A model generated the notes under the pieces. The model was given only the letters and a program-made list of their open reading frames with translations. It was not told the DNA's origin and did not search any database. 55,666 nt of DNA from UBA1543 sp964596375 (GTDB lineage: Bacteria; Pseudomonadota; Zetaproteobacteria; Mariprofundales; Mariprofundaceae). The translations under genes were made by a program, and so were the position numbers. Of the stretch, positions 18,444 to 28,124 are shown piece by piece (the first letter of the stretch is position 1; each line of letters opens with the position of its first letter). The stretch lies in the NCBI GenBank assembly GCA_964596375.1, contig CAZQTO010000002.1, positions 1 to 55,666 of the forward strand, in the 5' to 3' direction.

Positions 18444-19717
18444 TTTCCTCCGATCCGACGCAGGTGAAGGCTATCTGCTTTGACCGTATCAACATCAAAG
18501 ATCAGACCAAGCTGGATGTCGCACGGGCCAATGGCGCCTACGAGTTTCTGCCGACGGTACTCAAGGAGTTCAGCTCCGAGAAGATTATCGCCGAAGTGAA
18601 AGCATCCGGCCTTCGCGGGCGCGGTGGTGCGGGCTTCCCGACCGGGCTTAAGTGGTCATTTGTGCCGCGCAATACCGGCAAGCCGATTTACCTGCTGTGT
18701 AATGCCGATGAGGGTGAGCCAGGCACATTCAAGGATCGCGACATCATGCGCTTCGATCCGCATCTGCTTATCGAGGGCATGATTATGGCCGGCTTTGCAC
18801 TCGATGTGCGCGATACCTATATATATATTCGTGGCGAGTTCCTGCATGAGGCAAATGTGCTGAACGAGGCCATTGCCGAAGCCTATGCCGCCAACCTGCT
18901 CGGCGAACACATTCTGGGCAGTGATTTTTCCATGCATCTGACCGTGCATCGCGGTGCCGGCGCCTATGTCTGCGGCGAGGAAACAGCGCTGATCGAGTCG
19001 CTGGAAGGCAAGCCGGGCAGGCCGCGCTTCAAGCCGCCATTTCCGGCTGTGGAGGGCTATTACGGTTGTCCGACCGTGGTGAATAATGTTGAAACATTGG
19101 CCACCATCCCCGCGATCCTCAAATTCGGCGGAGACTGGCATGCAGCCATTGGCAAGCCGAACAGCGCGGGCATGAAGATTTTTTCCGTGTCCGGACACGT
19201 GAACAAGCCGGGTAACTACGAGGTGCCGATGGGCACGTCCCTGAAGGTTTTGATTGAGGAGTATTGCGGCGGCTTGCAGCACGGCTCGGTGCCCAAGGTG
19301 ATTATCCCCGGTGGTTCTTCAACCCCCTGGCTGACTGCCGAGCATTATGATACCCCCCTGACCTTTGATGATATGGTCGCCGCTGGTTCGTTTATAGGTT
19401 CCGGCGCGATTATCGTGATGGATGAGACGGCTGATCTGTTGGCCGTTACCCGCCGCCTGGCGCATTTCTATGCGCATGAATCCTGCGGTCAGTGTACGCC
19501 ATGCCGTGAGGGTGCGGGTTGGCTGGACCGGGTGTTGACGCGTATCGAGGCTGGCCAGGGTCAAGCCGGCGATATGGAGGTGCTGCAGGATGCAGCGCAG
19601 TACATGGCCGGGCGGACGATTTGTGCGCTGGCTGAGGGTGCGGCAGCTCCCGTGCTTTCGATCATCAAGTTCTTCCCTGAAGCAGTGAAGGCCGGAATTG
19701 TGGAGAAGGCAGCATGA
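18440..19717 (+). CDS. nuoF: NADH-quinone oxidoreductase subunit F
   Basis: 425 residues. The FMN/NADH site is marked by GLRGRGGAGFPTGLKW and CNADEGEPGTFKDR, with GAGAYVCGEETALIES further on. The N3 [4Fe-4S] ligands are Cys349, Cys352 and Cys355 (SCGQCTPC) and Cys395. It is the site of NADH oxidation, or of NAD+ reduction if complex I runs backwards, as is known in iron oxidisers. Confidence 0.97.
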   Translation: MISSDPTQVKAICFDRINIKDQTKLDVARANGAYEFLPTVLKEFSSEKIIAEVKASGLRGRGGAGFPTGLKWSFVPRNTGKPIYLLCNADEGEPGTFKDRDIMRFDPHLLIEGMIMAGFALDVRDTYIYIRGEFLHEANVLNEAIAEAYAANLLGEHILGSDFSMHLTVHRGAGAYVCGEETALIESLEGKPGRPRFKPPFPAVEGYYGCPTVVNNVETLATIPAILKFGGDWHAAIGKPNSAGMKIFSVSGHVNKPGNYEVPMGTSLKVLIEEYCGGLQHGSVPKVIIPGGSSTPWLTAEHYDTPLTFDDMVAAGSFIGSGAIIVMDETADLLAVTRRLAHFYAHESCGQCTPCREGAGWLDRVLTRIEAGQGQAGDMEVLQDAAQYMAGRTICALAEGAAAPVLSIIKFFPEAVKAGIVEKAA

Positions 19718-22074
19718 CGACCCTGTTTATCAACGATGTGGAAGTAACCGTCACGCCGGGAACCAGTATTCTGGAGGCCTGTCAGGCAAACGAGGCGGTT
19801 GTTCCTTACTTCTGTTACCACCCGGAGTTGTCGGTCGCTGCCAACTGCCGCATGTGTCTGGTTGAGGTGGAGGGTTGGCCGAAGCCGGCCGCTTCCTGCT
19901 CCACACCTGTATCCGAAGGCATGAAGGTTCGTACCCAGAGCGAAAGCCTGGATAAGGACCACAAGATGACAATGGAGTACCTGCTCATCAACCATCCTCT
20001 GGATTGCCCGGTGTGCGATCAGGGTGGTGATTGCAAGCTGCAGGATTATGCCGTCGAGTATGGCGCCTCCAAGGGGCGCTATGCCGATAAAAAACGTGTT
20101 GTAAACGATTACGAGTTGGGACCGTTTGTCACCACATCCATGACGCGCTGCATCCATTGCACGCGCTGCGTGCGTTTTGCCGATGAGATTGCCGGAACTG
20201 GCGATATCGGTGTGCTCAATCGTGGCGATCACATGAGTATTGCCGGCATTGTGGATGAATGTCTGAGCTCCGAGCTGTCGGGCAATCTGCCCGATGTTTG
20301 TCCGGTTGGCGCCCTGCTCGACGGGCCGTCAAATGATGTGTCGCGTCCGTGGGAATTAAAGCGCCATAAATCGACCTGCACGCAGTGTCCGAATGGTTGT
20401 GACATCCAGATTGAATCCCGCGGCACCGAAGTTATTCGCATTCAGACGGTCGCCGGCAGTCCCGAGCCGTGGCTCTGCGACCGTGGACGCTATGTGTACG
20501 ACGCTTTCCGTTCGCAGAACCGCATTCTGGCACCGCGCGTGCGCGACAAGGATGAGATGTATGATGCAAGCTGGGACGATGCGATGCAGCGCGCCGTCGA
20601 GCAGTTGAAAGGTAAGCGCATCGGCATGATTATTTCTCCGTTCTGGAGTGTCGAGGGTTATACCGCCATCCGTCTGCTGCGCGATCTGGCATTCCCGGAT
20701 GCGAAGGTTGCCTTTGATTTGCACCGTCGCGATATGCGCCCCTTCGCCTTTGAAGAGGGTTTTGTTGAGACAACGCAGCAGATTGAGGATGCGGATGAAG
20801 TGGTCATTCTCGGTTGCGATCTGCGCCAGCGTCTGCCGTTGATGATGCAGCGTCTGCGTAAGCGCCTGGGTAAAGGTAAATCCGTGACGCGTATCGGTAG
20901 CATGAATTACCGCACCAATGCGACAATCGGTAAGGAAGCCCTGATCAAGCCGCGCGACTGGGCGGCAGTGATTGCCCGTGCCATGCAGCAGGTAACAGAT
21001 CTGGGCAAGACCGCAGCCGGCATGAAGGAATGGATGGCTGCTGTTGAGGGCCGCCATGAGGCAGGCAAGCTGCTTGGTGATGCGTTGATGTCCGAGTCCT
21101 GTTCCCTGATTGTCGGCGAAGAGATTCGCAGCCATCCCGATGCAGCAGCCCTGATTCATGGCCTGGATCTTCTGATGCGTGGTTGTGGTCATGCCGAGGC
21201 AGACGAAGACGGCCGCAATCTGGTCCCTGAGGGTATGAATGCGCAGGTTCTTTCCGCCGTGTTCGGTGATGTGCGTTGCAGTGCGGGCGATATTTTTGAG
21301 GCTGCCGGCAGAGGCGAACTTGATGCCATTCTTCTGGTTGGCAGCGATCCTGTTGGTGATGGTCTGTTTCCGGTGCAGGCGCGCAAGGCGCTGGATAGTG
21401 TGCCATTGGTTCAGGTGGGTGCGATTGCCGGTCAGGTCAGCGGCGGGGCGCAGGTGATGTTGCCGGCTGCTGCCTATTCCGAAATAGAAGGGACCTTCCT
21501 GAATATGGAAGGACGCGTACGCGTGGCGACCAATCAAATTCCATCCATAGGGCAGGAACGCCCGCTGTGGAAGGTGATGATGCGCTTGGTTCAGTCGCTG
21601 GGGCATGAGGTTCCGGTGGTGAGCCTGGATGAATTACGTCAACAGGTAGTGCGTTTCCTGCCGGGTCTGGGTAAGGCATGGAAAACCAACAAGGTGGACT
21701 CGTTCCTGATGCCGACGGCACGTAATGCCAAGGCAGTCTATCTGCCAGCCAAGGCTGATGCGGCCGCTGGCGAACTCGATGTGGTAAGCCGCTATTCACT
21801 TTATCGCGAGGGTGTCTGGGCGCGGGCCAGTGCGCTTTTGTCGCATGCCGGCGTGCTGCATGCGCTGGATGATGTGCTGGTGCATCCGGATACCCTGAAA
21901 GAACTGGGGCTTGAGCCGGGAGAGTTGACGGTGGTATCCGATCTGGGCGAGCAGACATTTACCATCGCTACGCGTGATGATGTATCGCCGGGCGTACTGT
22001 TTGTTGCCAAGCGGGGCGTAGCAGGTGATTTGTCCAATTCGGTCAGGGTTTCCCTGCGCGGAGGTGCGGCATGA
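19714..22074 (+). CDS. nuoG: NADH-quinone oxidoreductase subunit G
   Basis: 786 residues. Cluster ligands are readable in order: [2Fe-2S] N1b Cys34, 45, 48 and 62; N5 His94 with Cys98, 101 and 107; N4 Cys146, 149, 152 and 196. A further set, C-x2-C-x3-C-x25-C (Cys222, 225, 229 and 255), matches the extra N7 cluster known in E. coli and Thermus but lost in mitochondria. The C-terminal half resembles molybdopterin oxidoreductases and is shorter than in E. coli (908 residues). It overlaps nuoF and nuoH by 4 bases each. Confidence 0.96.
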   Translation: MTTLFINDVEVTVTPGTSILEACQANEAVVPYFCYHPELSVAANCRMCLVEVEGWPKPAASCSTPVSEGMKVRTQSESLDKDHKMTMEYLLINHPLDCPVCDQGGDCKLQDYAVEYGASKGRYADKKRVVNDYELGPFVTTSMTRCIHCTRCVRFADEIAGTGDIGVLNRGDHMSIAGIVDECLSSELSGNLPDVCPVGALLDGPSNDVSRPWELKRHKSTCTQCPNGCDIQIESRGTEVIRIQTVAGSPEPWLCDRGRYVYDAFRSQNRILAPRVRDKDEMYDASWDDAMQRAVEQLKGKRIGMIISPFWSVEGYTAIRLLRDLAFPDAKVAFDLHRRDMRPFAFEEGFVETTQQIEDADEVVILGCDLRQRLPLMMQRLRKRLGKGKSVTRIGSMNYRTNATIGKEALIKPRDWAAVIARAMQQVTDLGKTAAGMKEWMAAVEGRHEAGKLLGDALMSESCSLIVGEEIRSHPDAAALIHGLDLLMRGCGHAEADEDGRNLVPEGMNAQVLSAVFGDVRCSAGDIFEAAGRGELDAILLVGSDPVGDGLFPVQARKALDSVPLVQVGAIAGQVSGGAQVMLPAAAYSEIEGTFLNMEGRVRVATNQIPSIGQERPLWKVMMRLVQSLGHEVPVVSLDELRQQVVRFLPGLGKAWKTNKVDSFLMPTARNAKAVYLPAKADAAAGELDVVSRYSLYREGVWARASALLSHAGVLHALDDVLVHPDTLKELGLEPGELTVVSDLGEQTFTIATRDDVSPGVLFVAKRGVAGDLSNSVRVSLRGGAA

Positions 22075-23138
22075 CTTGGCTTGATATGGGCATAACCGCA
22101 GGCATCTGGGCGCTGGAGATTCTCGCCATTGCCGTGCCGGTGGCATTGGGCGTGGCCTACATCACCTATTTTGAGCGTCGCATTATCGGCTGGATTCAGG
22201 TGCGCAAGGGCTGCAACCGTGTGGGCGTGGCTGGTCTGCTGCAACCGATTGCGGATGGTCTGAAGTTGATCATGAAGGAAACCATCATCCCGACGACGGC
22301 CAATAAGTTGTTGTTTGTGGGTGCTCCTCTGATCGCTCTGATACCGGCGCTGATAGCCTATGCTGTAATCCCCTTCGGCGAGACGACGCTGTTCGGTTTT
22401 TGGGATACGCCGCATGTGATGGCCATTGCCGATCTGAATGTCGGCGTGCTGTATGTGATGGCGATTGCCAGCCTGAGCGTGTACGGCGTGCTGATGGCCG
22501 GCTGGGCTTCGAATTCCAAGTACACATTTCTCGGCGCGATGCGCGCCACCTGCCAGATGGTGTCCTATGAAATCGCCATGGGTTTTGCCATCGTCACGGT
22601 GCTGATGATGGCCGGCAGCATGAATCTAAATGCCATCGTGCATGCACAGGCCGGCGGTTTCTGGCACTGGTATCTGATCCCGCTGTTCCCGATGTTCATG
22701 GTCTACTTTATTTCCGGATGCGCGGAAGCGGCACGTACGCCATTCGATTTGATCGAAACCGAAGAGCTTGTTTCCGGTTATTTCACGGAGTACTCCGGCA
22801 TGTGGTTCGCCACCTTCTCGCTGGCCGAGTACGGCGCGATGATTCTTATCAGCCTGTTGACCTCGACCTTGTTCCTCGGCGGCTGGTATGCACCGCTACC
22901 GGTGCTTGATGTCATTCCCGGTATTTTCTGGCTGTTGGGTAAGACCATCTTCCTGATCTTTGTGTTCATCTGGTTTAGGGCGACCTTCCCGCGCTACCGT
23001 TACGACCAGATGATGCGCCTGGGCTGGAAGGTGTTCCTGCCGCTGACGCTGATCTGGGTGGCGGTCGTGGGCCTTGCCATCTATACGCCGGGCGTCTCCG
23101 ACATCATCAACTTCTGGCGTCCGGGGGTTGGATCATGA
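22071..23138 (+). CDS. nuoH: NADH-quinone oxidoreductase subunit H
   Basis: 355 residues with about eight membrane helices. The conserved cytoplasmic loops ERRIIGWIQVRKGCNRVGVAGLLQPIADGLKL and EAARTPFDLIETEEELV-like text (AARTPFDLIETEELVSGYFTEYSG) line the quinone channel entrance. It overlaps nuoG and nuoI by 4 bases. Confidence 0.97.
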   Translation: MTWLDMGITAGIWALEILAIAVPVALGVAYITYFERRIIGWIQVRKGCNRVGVAGLLQPIADGLKLIMKETIIPTTANKLLFVGAPLIALIPALIAYAVIPFGETTLFGFWDTPHVMAIADLNVGVLYVMAIASLSVYGVLMAGWASNSKYTFLGAMRATCQMVSYEIAMGFAIVTVLMMAGSMNLNAIVHAQAGGFWHWYLIPLFPMFMVYFISGCAEAARTPFDLIETEELVSGYFTEYSGMWFATFSLAEYGAMILISLLTSTLFLGGWYAPLPVLDVIPGIFWLLGKTIFLIFVFIWFRATFPRYRYDQMMRLGWKVFLPLTLIWVAVVGLAIYTPGVSDIINFWRPGVGS

Positions 23139-23623
23139 GCCTGCTCAAGCGTGCCATTAAGACCTGGCTACTTACTGAACTGTTTATGGGCTTGATGCTT
23201 ACCGGTAAATACCTGTTCAAGAAGAAGATCACCGTTGAATATCCGGAAGAGCGCACACCGCTTTCCCCGCGTTTCCGTGGCCTGCACGCGCTGCGTCGCT
23301 ACGAAAATGGTGAGGAGCGCTGCATTGCCTGCAAGCTGTGCGAGGTGGTGTGCCCGGCACTGGCTATTATTATCGAATCCGAGGAACGCGCCGACAAGAC
23401 TCGCCGCACCACGCGTTACGATATCGATATGACCAAGTGCATCTATTGTGGCCTGTGCCAGGAAGCCTGTCCGGTGGATGCGATTGTCGAGACGCAGATC
23501 TTTGAATATGCCTCGGAAACACGTGCAGCCTTGTACTACACCAAGGAAATGTTGCTTGACGTAGGCGATCGTAATGAGACGCAGATTGCTGCCAATCTCG
23601 CGGCCGATGCGCGTTACCGTTAG
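23135..23623 (+). CDS. nuoI: NADH-quinone oxidoreductase subunit I
   Basis: 162 residues with two ferredoxin-type motifs. Cys63, 66, 69 and 73 (CIACKLCEVVCP) and Cys102, 105, 108 and 112 (CIYCGLCQEACP) bind clusters N6a and N6b, which link NuoG to NuoB. An amphipathic N-terminus packs on the membrane arm. It is followed after 19 bases by nuoJ with a GGAGGA site. Confidence 0.97.
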   Translation: MSLLKRAIKTWLLTELFMGLMLTGKYLFKKKITVEYPEERTPLSPRFRGLHALRRYENGEERCIACKLCEVVCPALAIIIESEERADKTRRTTRYDIDMTKCIYCGLCQEACPVDAIVETQIFEYASETRAALYYTKEMLLDVGDRNETQIAANLAADARYR

Positions 23624-23642
23624 GACTGGGAGCGGAGGATAA

Positions 23643-24227
23643 ATGTTGGAACTCGGGTTTTTCTACTTGTTTGCCGGACTGGCCGTCATTTCGGCCCTTG
23701 GCGTGGTGCTGTCCAGCAACACGATGCACTCCGTGATGTTCCTGATCTTCTGCTTCTTCAACGCTGCAGGCCTGTTCTTCCTGCTCGATGCCGAGTTCAT
23801 CGGCATTATCATGATCCTTATCTATGTCGGTGCCGTAATGGTGTTGTTCATGTTCGTGGTGATGATGCTGGAGGTGAATTTCGCCAGCATCAGAGAAGGT
23901 ATGCTGCAATACCTGCCGCTGGGCGGGATGATCGCCCTTGTCCTGTTTATCGAGATCATTGCTGCTACCGGAAGCGGCGTGTTTTCGCCGGAAGGCATCC
24001 CTGATCCTGGGCATGCTGCGCAACAGGTCAATAACACCGTTGAAATCGGCAAGATTCTGTACACCAAATATCTGCTGGGTTTTGAAATCGCGGCCATTAT
24101 CCTGCTTGTCGCACTGGTCGGAGCTATCGTGCTGACCCTCCGTACACGTAAGGACGCCAAGTATCAGAATATATCCCGTCAGGTGAACGTGCGTCCGGAA
24201 GACCGCATGCATAAGGTGAAAATGTAA
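23643..24227 (+). CDS. nuoJ: NADH-quinone oxidoreductase subunit J
   Basis: 194 residues with five membrane helices. The conserved IYVGAVMVLFMFVVMML helix 3 contains the pi-bulge region typical of ND6/NuoJ. The C-terminal tail is polar (RPEDRMHKVKM). Its last base is the first base of nuoK's ATG. Confidence 0.96.
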   Translation: MLELGFFYLFAGLAVISALGVVLSSNTMHSVMFLIFCFFNAAGLFFLLDAEFIGIIMILIYVGAVMVLFMFVVMMLEVNFASIREGMLQYLPLGGMIALVLFIEIIAATGSGVFSPEGIPDPGHAAQQVNNTVEIGKILYTKYLLGFEIAAIILLVALVGAIVLTLRTRKDAKYQNISRQVNVRPEDRMHKVKM

Positions 24228-24532
24228 TGGTACCTTTATCCTACTATCTGGCCGTCGCCGCCTGTCTGTTTGCGGTAGGCGTGATCGGCCTGTTTCTGAA
24301 TCGCAAGAATGTCATCATCATTCTGATGTGTATTGAGCTGATCCTGCTGGCGGTGAATGTGAATCTGGCTGCCTTCTCGCATTTTCTGCAGGACCTGGGT
24401 GGGCAGATACTCGTCTTCTTTGTGTTGACGGTGGCTGCCTCCGAGGTGGCTGTCGGACTGGCCATTCTCGTAGCCTTTTACCGCAACCGTCGTTCGATCA
24501 ATGTTGATGACATCAACACCTTGCAGGGATAG
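24227..24532 (+). CDS. nuoK: NADH-quinone oxidoreductase subunit K
   Basis: 101 residues with three helices. It has the two buried Glu of the proton path: one in the IELILLAVN segment and one in AASEVAVGLAI. This is typical ND4L/NuoK length and sequence, in the membrane arm. Confidence 0.97.
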   Translation: MVPLSYYLAVAACLFAVGVIGLFLNRKNVIIILMCIELILLAVNVNLAAFSHFLQDLGGQILVFFVLTVAASEVAVGLAILVAFYRNRRSINVDDINTLQG

Positions 24533-24541
24533 GGGGCGTTT

Positions 24542-26527
24542 GTGGAGCACATCATGCTAAACACCAACGAGTTACTGGCTATTCCTGCCCTGCCGCTGAT
24601 TGCATCGCTGATTGTCGGTCTGTTCGGCTGGGCGCTGAAGGAAAAGTTGTCGCACACCATCACCACGGGCAGCGTGATTCTCTCCACGCTGCTTTCAGTG
24701 CATGTATTCACTCAGGTGCTGGGCGGGGCAAGCTTCTACGGCAATTTCTGGACATGGATGCTGTCCGATACCTTTGTCGTTCCCGTGGGTATGATGATCG
24801 ATCAATTGACGGCGATCATGATGATCACCGTTACCATTGTGTCGGCCTGCGTGCATATCTACACCATCGGTTATATGCATGGAGATCCCGGTTATTCGCG
24901 CTTCTTCTCTTATATCTCGGGTTTCACCTTCGCCATGCTGGTGCTGGTCATGGGCAACAACTTCTTCACCCTGTTCTTCGGCTGGGAAGCGGTGGGTCTG
25001 GTGTCCTACCTGCTGATCGGTTTCTGGTTCAAGCGTGAGAGTGCCAACTTCGCTGCCCTGAAGGCGTTCATCGTTAACCGGGTAGGTGACTTCGGATTTC
25101 TGGTTGGCGTTCTTGGCATCTGGTATTACTTCGGCACCTTCGATTATCGCGAAGTGTTTGCCGCAGTCCCCGCGCTTGTGGAGCAGGGGCATACCCTGCA
25201 CTTCTTTGGCTGGGAAATGACCGCCATTACCTTCATCTGTCTGTCGCTGTTTGTCGGCGCGATGGGTAAGTCCGGTCAGGTGCCGCTGCATGTCTGGCTG
25301 CCTGATTCGATGGAAGGTCCGACACCGATTTCCGCCCTCATCCATGCTGCAACCATGGTGACTGCCGGCGTGTTCATGGTGGCGCGCTGTTCGCCGATGT
25401 TCGAGTATTCTGAAACCGCATTGGCCGCTGTCATTCTTGTTGGCGCCGTCACTGCCTGGATGTGCGCGACCATCGGCCTGGTGCAGAACGACATCAAGCG
25501 CGTCATCGCATACTCAACCTGTTCGCAGCTCGGCTATATGTTTGTTGCCTGCGGCGTATCCGCCTATTCGGTTGGTATTTTCCACTTGATGACCCATGCC
25601 TACTTCAAAGCCCTGCTTTTCCTGGCCGCAGGTTCGGTGATTCACGCCGTGCTGGCCGAACAGGATATTCGCAAGATGGGTCAGCTTAAGAAGTATATGC
25701 CGATCACCTATATCACCATGCTGATTGCTGCATTGGCCTTGTCCGGCGTGCCGCCATTCGCAGGTTTCTGGTCGAAGGATTTGATTATTGAATCGGTCGG
25801 CGTTCGTGAATTGGGCTGGATTGGGGATTTTGCTTATTTCGCGGTTCTCAGTGGCGTATTCATGACCGCCTTTTACACCTTCCGCATGTTCTTCCTGACC
25901 TTCCACAACTCGGATCGCGTGCCTGCCAAGACCCGCTCTCATCTGCATGAATCGCCCAAGGTTATTACCATACCATTGATGATTCTGGCAGTCGGTGCCT
26001 TGGTCTCCGGTGCGTGGGGCGTGCTTGTTCTGGATGTGGCCAACCCTGAAATTGTGAACGGCTACTTTGGCACTTCCCTGTTTGTGCTTGATGTCCACAA
26101 TCCACTGCTCGCCATTGCCGAGGAAGGCCATCACGCCTGGTATCACTTTGTGTTCAGCGCGCCGTTCTGGTTGGCTCTCAGTGGCATAGGCCTAGCCTTT
26201 GTTATGTACTTCCGCGAAACAGATATGCCCGGCAAGCTGGCCGCTGCTGCCAAGCCGGTTTATACCTTCCTGCTTAATAAGTGGTATTGGGATGAGCTGT
26301 ATGAGCGCGCCTTGATGCGTCCGGCACAGTGTCTCGGCAATATGCTGTGGCAGAAGGGTGATCTGGGTATGATCGATAAGGGCGTCATTCACGGCGGAAT
26401 CGTTGGCGGTGTGCTTGCCGGCATGAACCGTATGCGCGATGCGCAGACCGGATACGTCTATCACTATGCATTTGCCATGATCATCGGCGTGTTCGGCGCG
26501 TTGACGTATCTGGTACTGAAGGGATAG
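24542..26527 (+). CDS. nuoL: NADH-quinone oxidoreductase subunit L
   Basis: 661 residues. This antiporter-like proton pump subunit has about 14 helices plus the long lateral helix at the C-terminus. It has the conserved FFGWEAVGLVSYLLIGFW and GKSGQVPLHVWLPDSMEGPTPISALIHAATMV segments with key Glu, Lys and His. Start GTG 24542 (AGGGGG 6 bases upstream) and ATG 24554 (GGAG 6 bases upstream) are both plausible. Confidence 0.96.
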   Translation: MEHIMLNTNELLAIPALPLIASLIVGLFGWALKEKLSHTITTGSVILSTLLSVHVFTQVLGGASFYGNFWTWMLSDTFVVPVGMMIDQLTAIMMITVTIVSACVHIYTIGYMHGDPGYSRFFSYISGFTFAMLVLVMGNNFFTLFFGWEAVGLVSYLLIGFWFKRESANFAALKAFIVNRVGDFGFLVGVLGIWYYFGTFDYREVFAAVPALVEQGHTLHFFGWEMTAITFICLSLFVGAMGKSGQVPLHVWLPDSMEGPTPISALIHAATMVTAGVFMVARCSPMFEYSETALAAVILVGAVTAWMCATIGLVQNDIKRVIAYSTCSQLGYMFVACGVSAYSVGIFHLMTHAYFKALLFLAAGSVIHAVLAEQDIRKMGQLKKYMPITYITMLIAALALSGVPPFAGFWSKDLIIESVGVRELGWIGDFAYFAVLSGVFMTAFYTFRMFFLTFHNSDRVPAKTRSHLHESPKVITIPLMILAVGALVSGAWGVLVLDVANPEIVNGYFGTSLFVLDVHNPLLAIAEEGHHAWYHFVFSAPFWLALSGIGLAFVMYFRETDMPGKLAAAAKPVYTFLLNKWYWDELYERALMRPAQCLGNMLWQKGDLGMIDKGVIHGGIVGGVLAGMNRMRDAQTGYVYHYAFAMIIGVFGALTYLVLKG

Positions 26528-26542
26528 GGAGAGGAACGCATA

Positions 26543-28114
26543 ATGGATCTGAATAACGTTCTGGGCTTCCCGATTCTGACATGGAGCATCTTCCTGCCGA
26601 CGCTGGGAGCCATCCTGATCTGGCTGTTTGTGCGCAATGAGAATGTAGTGCGCTGGGCGGCACTGGTTGTTTCTGTCGCCACATTCCTGCTGACGCTGCT
26701 GCTGTGGGTGTATTTCGACAATAGCACCGCGCACATGCAGTTCGAGGAACTCCATCCCTGGATTGCGGCGTTTAATGTGAACTACCGCCTCGGCGTGGAT
26801 GGCATTTCCATGCCGTTTATCATCCTGACCAGCCTGCTGACGGTGATTTGTATCATCTCGGCCTGGGACTGCATCAAGACACGGGTGAAGGAATACATGC
26901 TCGCCTTCCTGATTATGGAGACGACGCTGATCGGTGTGTTTGCGGCGCTGGATGCCATGCTGTTTTACTTCTTCTGGGAGGCGATGCTGATTCCGATGTA
27001 TCTGATCATCGGCATCTGGGGCGGCAAGAATCGCGTCTATGCCACCATCAAGTTCTTCCTCTACACCCTGGCAGGCTCCGTGCTGATGCTGGTTGCCCTG
27101 CTGGCTATGTATTTCGAGGCCGGACAGACTTTCGATATTCAGGCACTGATGGCCTATCCGTTTGATTTCGACTGGCAGTTCTGGGTATGGATCGGTTTCT
27201 TTGTGGCTTTCGCTGTTAAGGTGCCGATGTGGCCGGTACATACATGGTTGCCGGATGCGCATACTGAGGCGCCGACCGCAGGCTCGGTGATTCTGGCCGG
27301 TATTCTGCTGAAGATGGGTGCATACGGTTTCCTGCGCTTCTCGCTGCCGATCTGCCCGGATGCATCACAGTATTTCGTACCATTTATTGTCGTACTCAGT
27401 CTGATTGCCGTGGTTTACATCTCGCTGGTGGCCATGATGCAGACGGATATGAAGCGCCTGATTGCCTATTCGTCGATCGCGCATATGGGTTTTGTCACGC
27501 TGGGAACGTTCATGTTCACGCAGCAGGCCGTTGAAGGTGCCATCTACGGTATGATCAGCCACGGTTTTGTGGCTGCAGCCCTCTTCCTTTGCGTCGGCGT
27601 GCTTTATGACCGCATGCACACACGCGAGATAGGGGCCTATGGTGGTGTGGTGAATGTCATGCCGATCTTTGCCGCGGTGATGATGCTGTTCTGCATGGCC
27701 AATGTTGCGCTGCCTGGAGCGAGTGCCTTCGTGGCGGAAATCATGGTTCTGGCGGGCACGTTCTCGGCGGATCAGTTGTATGGCATGGTGATATCCAGCA
27801 AGTGGGTGGCCGTGGCTGCTGCAACAAGTGTCGTGCTGTCGGCCTGCTATACGCTGTGGATGTACAAGCGGGTTGTGTTCGGTGATCTGGTCAAGGACGA
27901 GGTCAAGGCCATGCCGGATATGAATATGCGCGAGTTGGGTTTCTTCATGCCCCTGATTCTGCTGGTAATATGGTTGGGTATTTACCCCATGCCTGTGCTT
28001 GATGTGATGCATGCATCGGTTGCCAATCTGATTGTGCAGGCGACGGGGACCAAGCTGCCGGCCGCAGACCTGCTGGCGCAGGCAGAAATGCTGCAGCATG
28101 CAGTGACCCACTGA
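26543..28114 (+). CDS. nuoM: NADH-quinone oxidoreductase subunit M
   Basis: 523 residues, the second antiporter-like subunit. Conserved segments are FYFFWEAMLIPMYLIIGIWGG (key Glu), VPMWPVHTWLPDAHTEAPTAGSVILA and KRLIAYSSIAHMGFV. It follows nuoL after 15 bases with its own GGAG site. Confidence 0.97.
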   Translation: MDLNNVLGFPILTWSIFLPTLGAILIWLFVRNENVVRWAALVVSVATFLLTLLLWVYFDNSTAHMQFEELHPWIAAFNVNYRLGVDGISMPFIILTSLLTVICIISAWDCIKTRVKEYMLAFLIMETTLIGVFAALDAMLFYFFWEAMLIPMYLIIGIWGGKNRVYATIKFFLYTLAGSVLMLVALLAMYFEAGQTFDIQALMAYPFDFDWQFWVWIGFFVAFAVKVPMWPVHTWLPDAHTEAPTAGSVILAGILLKMGAYGFLRFSLPICPDASQYFVPFIVVLSLIAVVYISLVAMMQTDMKRLIAYSSIAHMGFVTLGTFMFTQQAVEGAIYGMISHGFVAAALFLCVGVLYDRMHTREIGAYGGVVNVMPIFAAVMMLFCMANVALPGASAFVAEIMVLAGTFSADQLYGMVISSKWVAVAAATSVVLSACYTLWMYKRVVFGDLVKDEVKAMPDMNMRELGFFMPLILLVIWLGIYPMPVLDVMHASVANLIVQATGTKLPAADLLAQAEMLQHAVTH

Positions 28115-28124
28115 GGATGATGCG

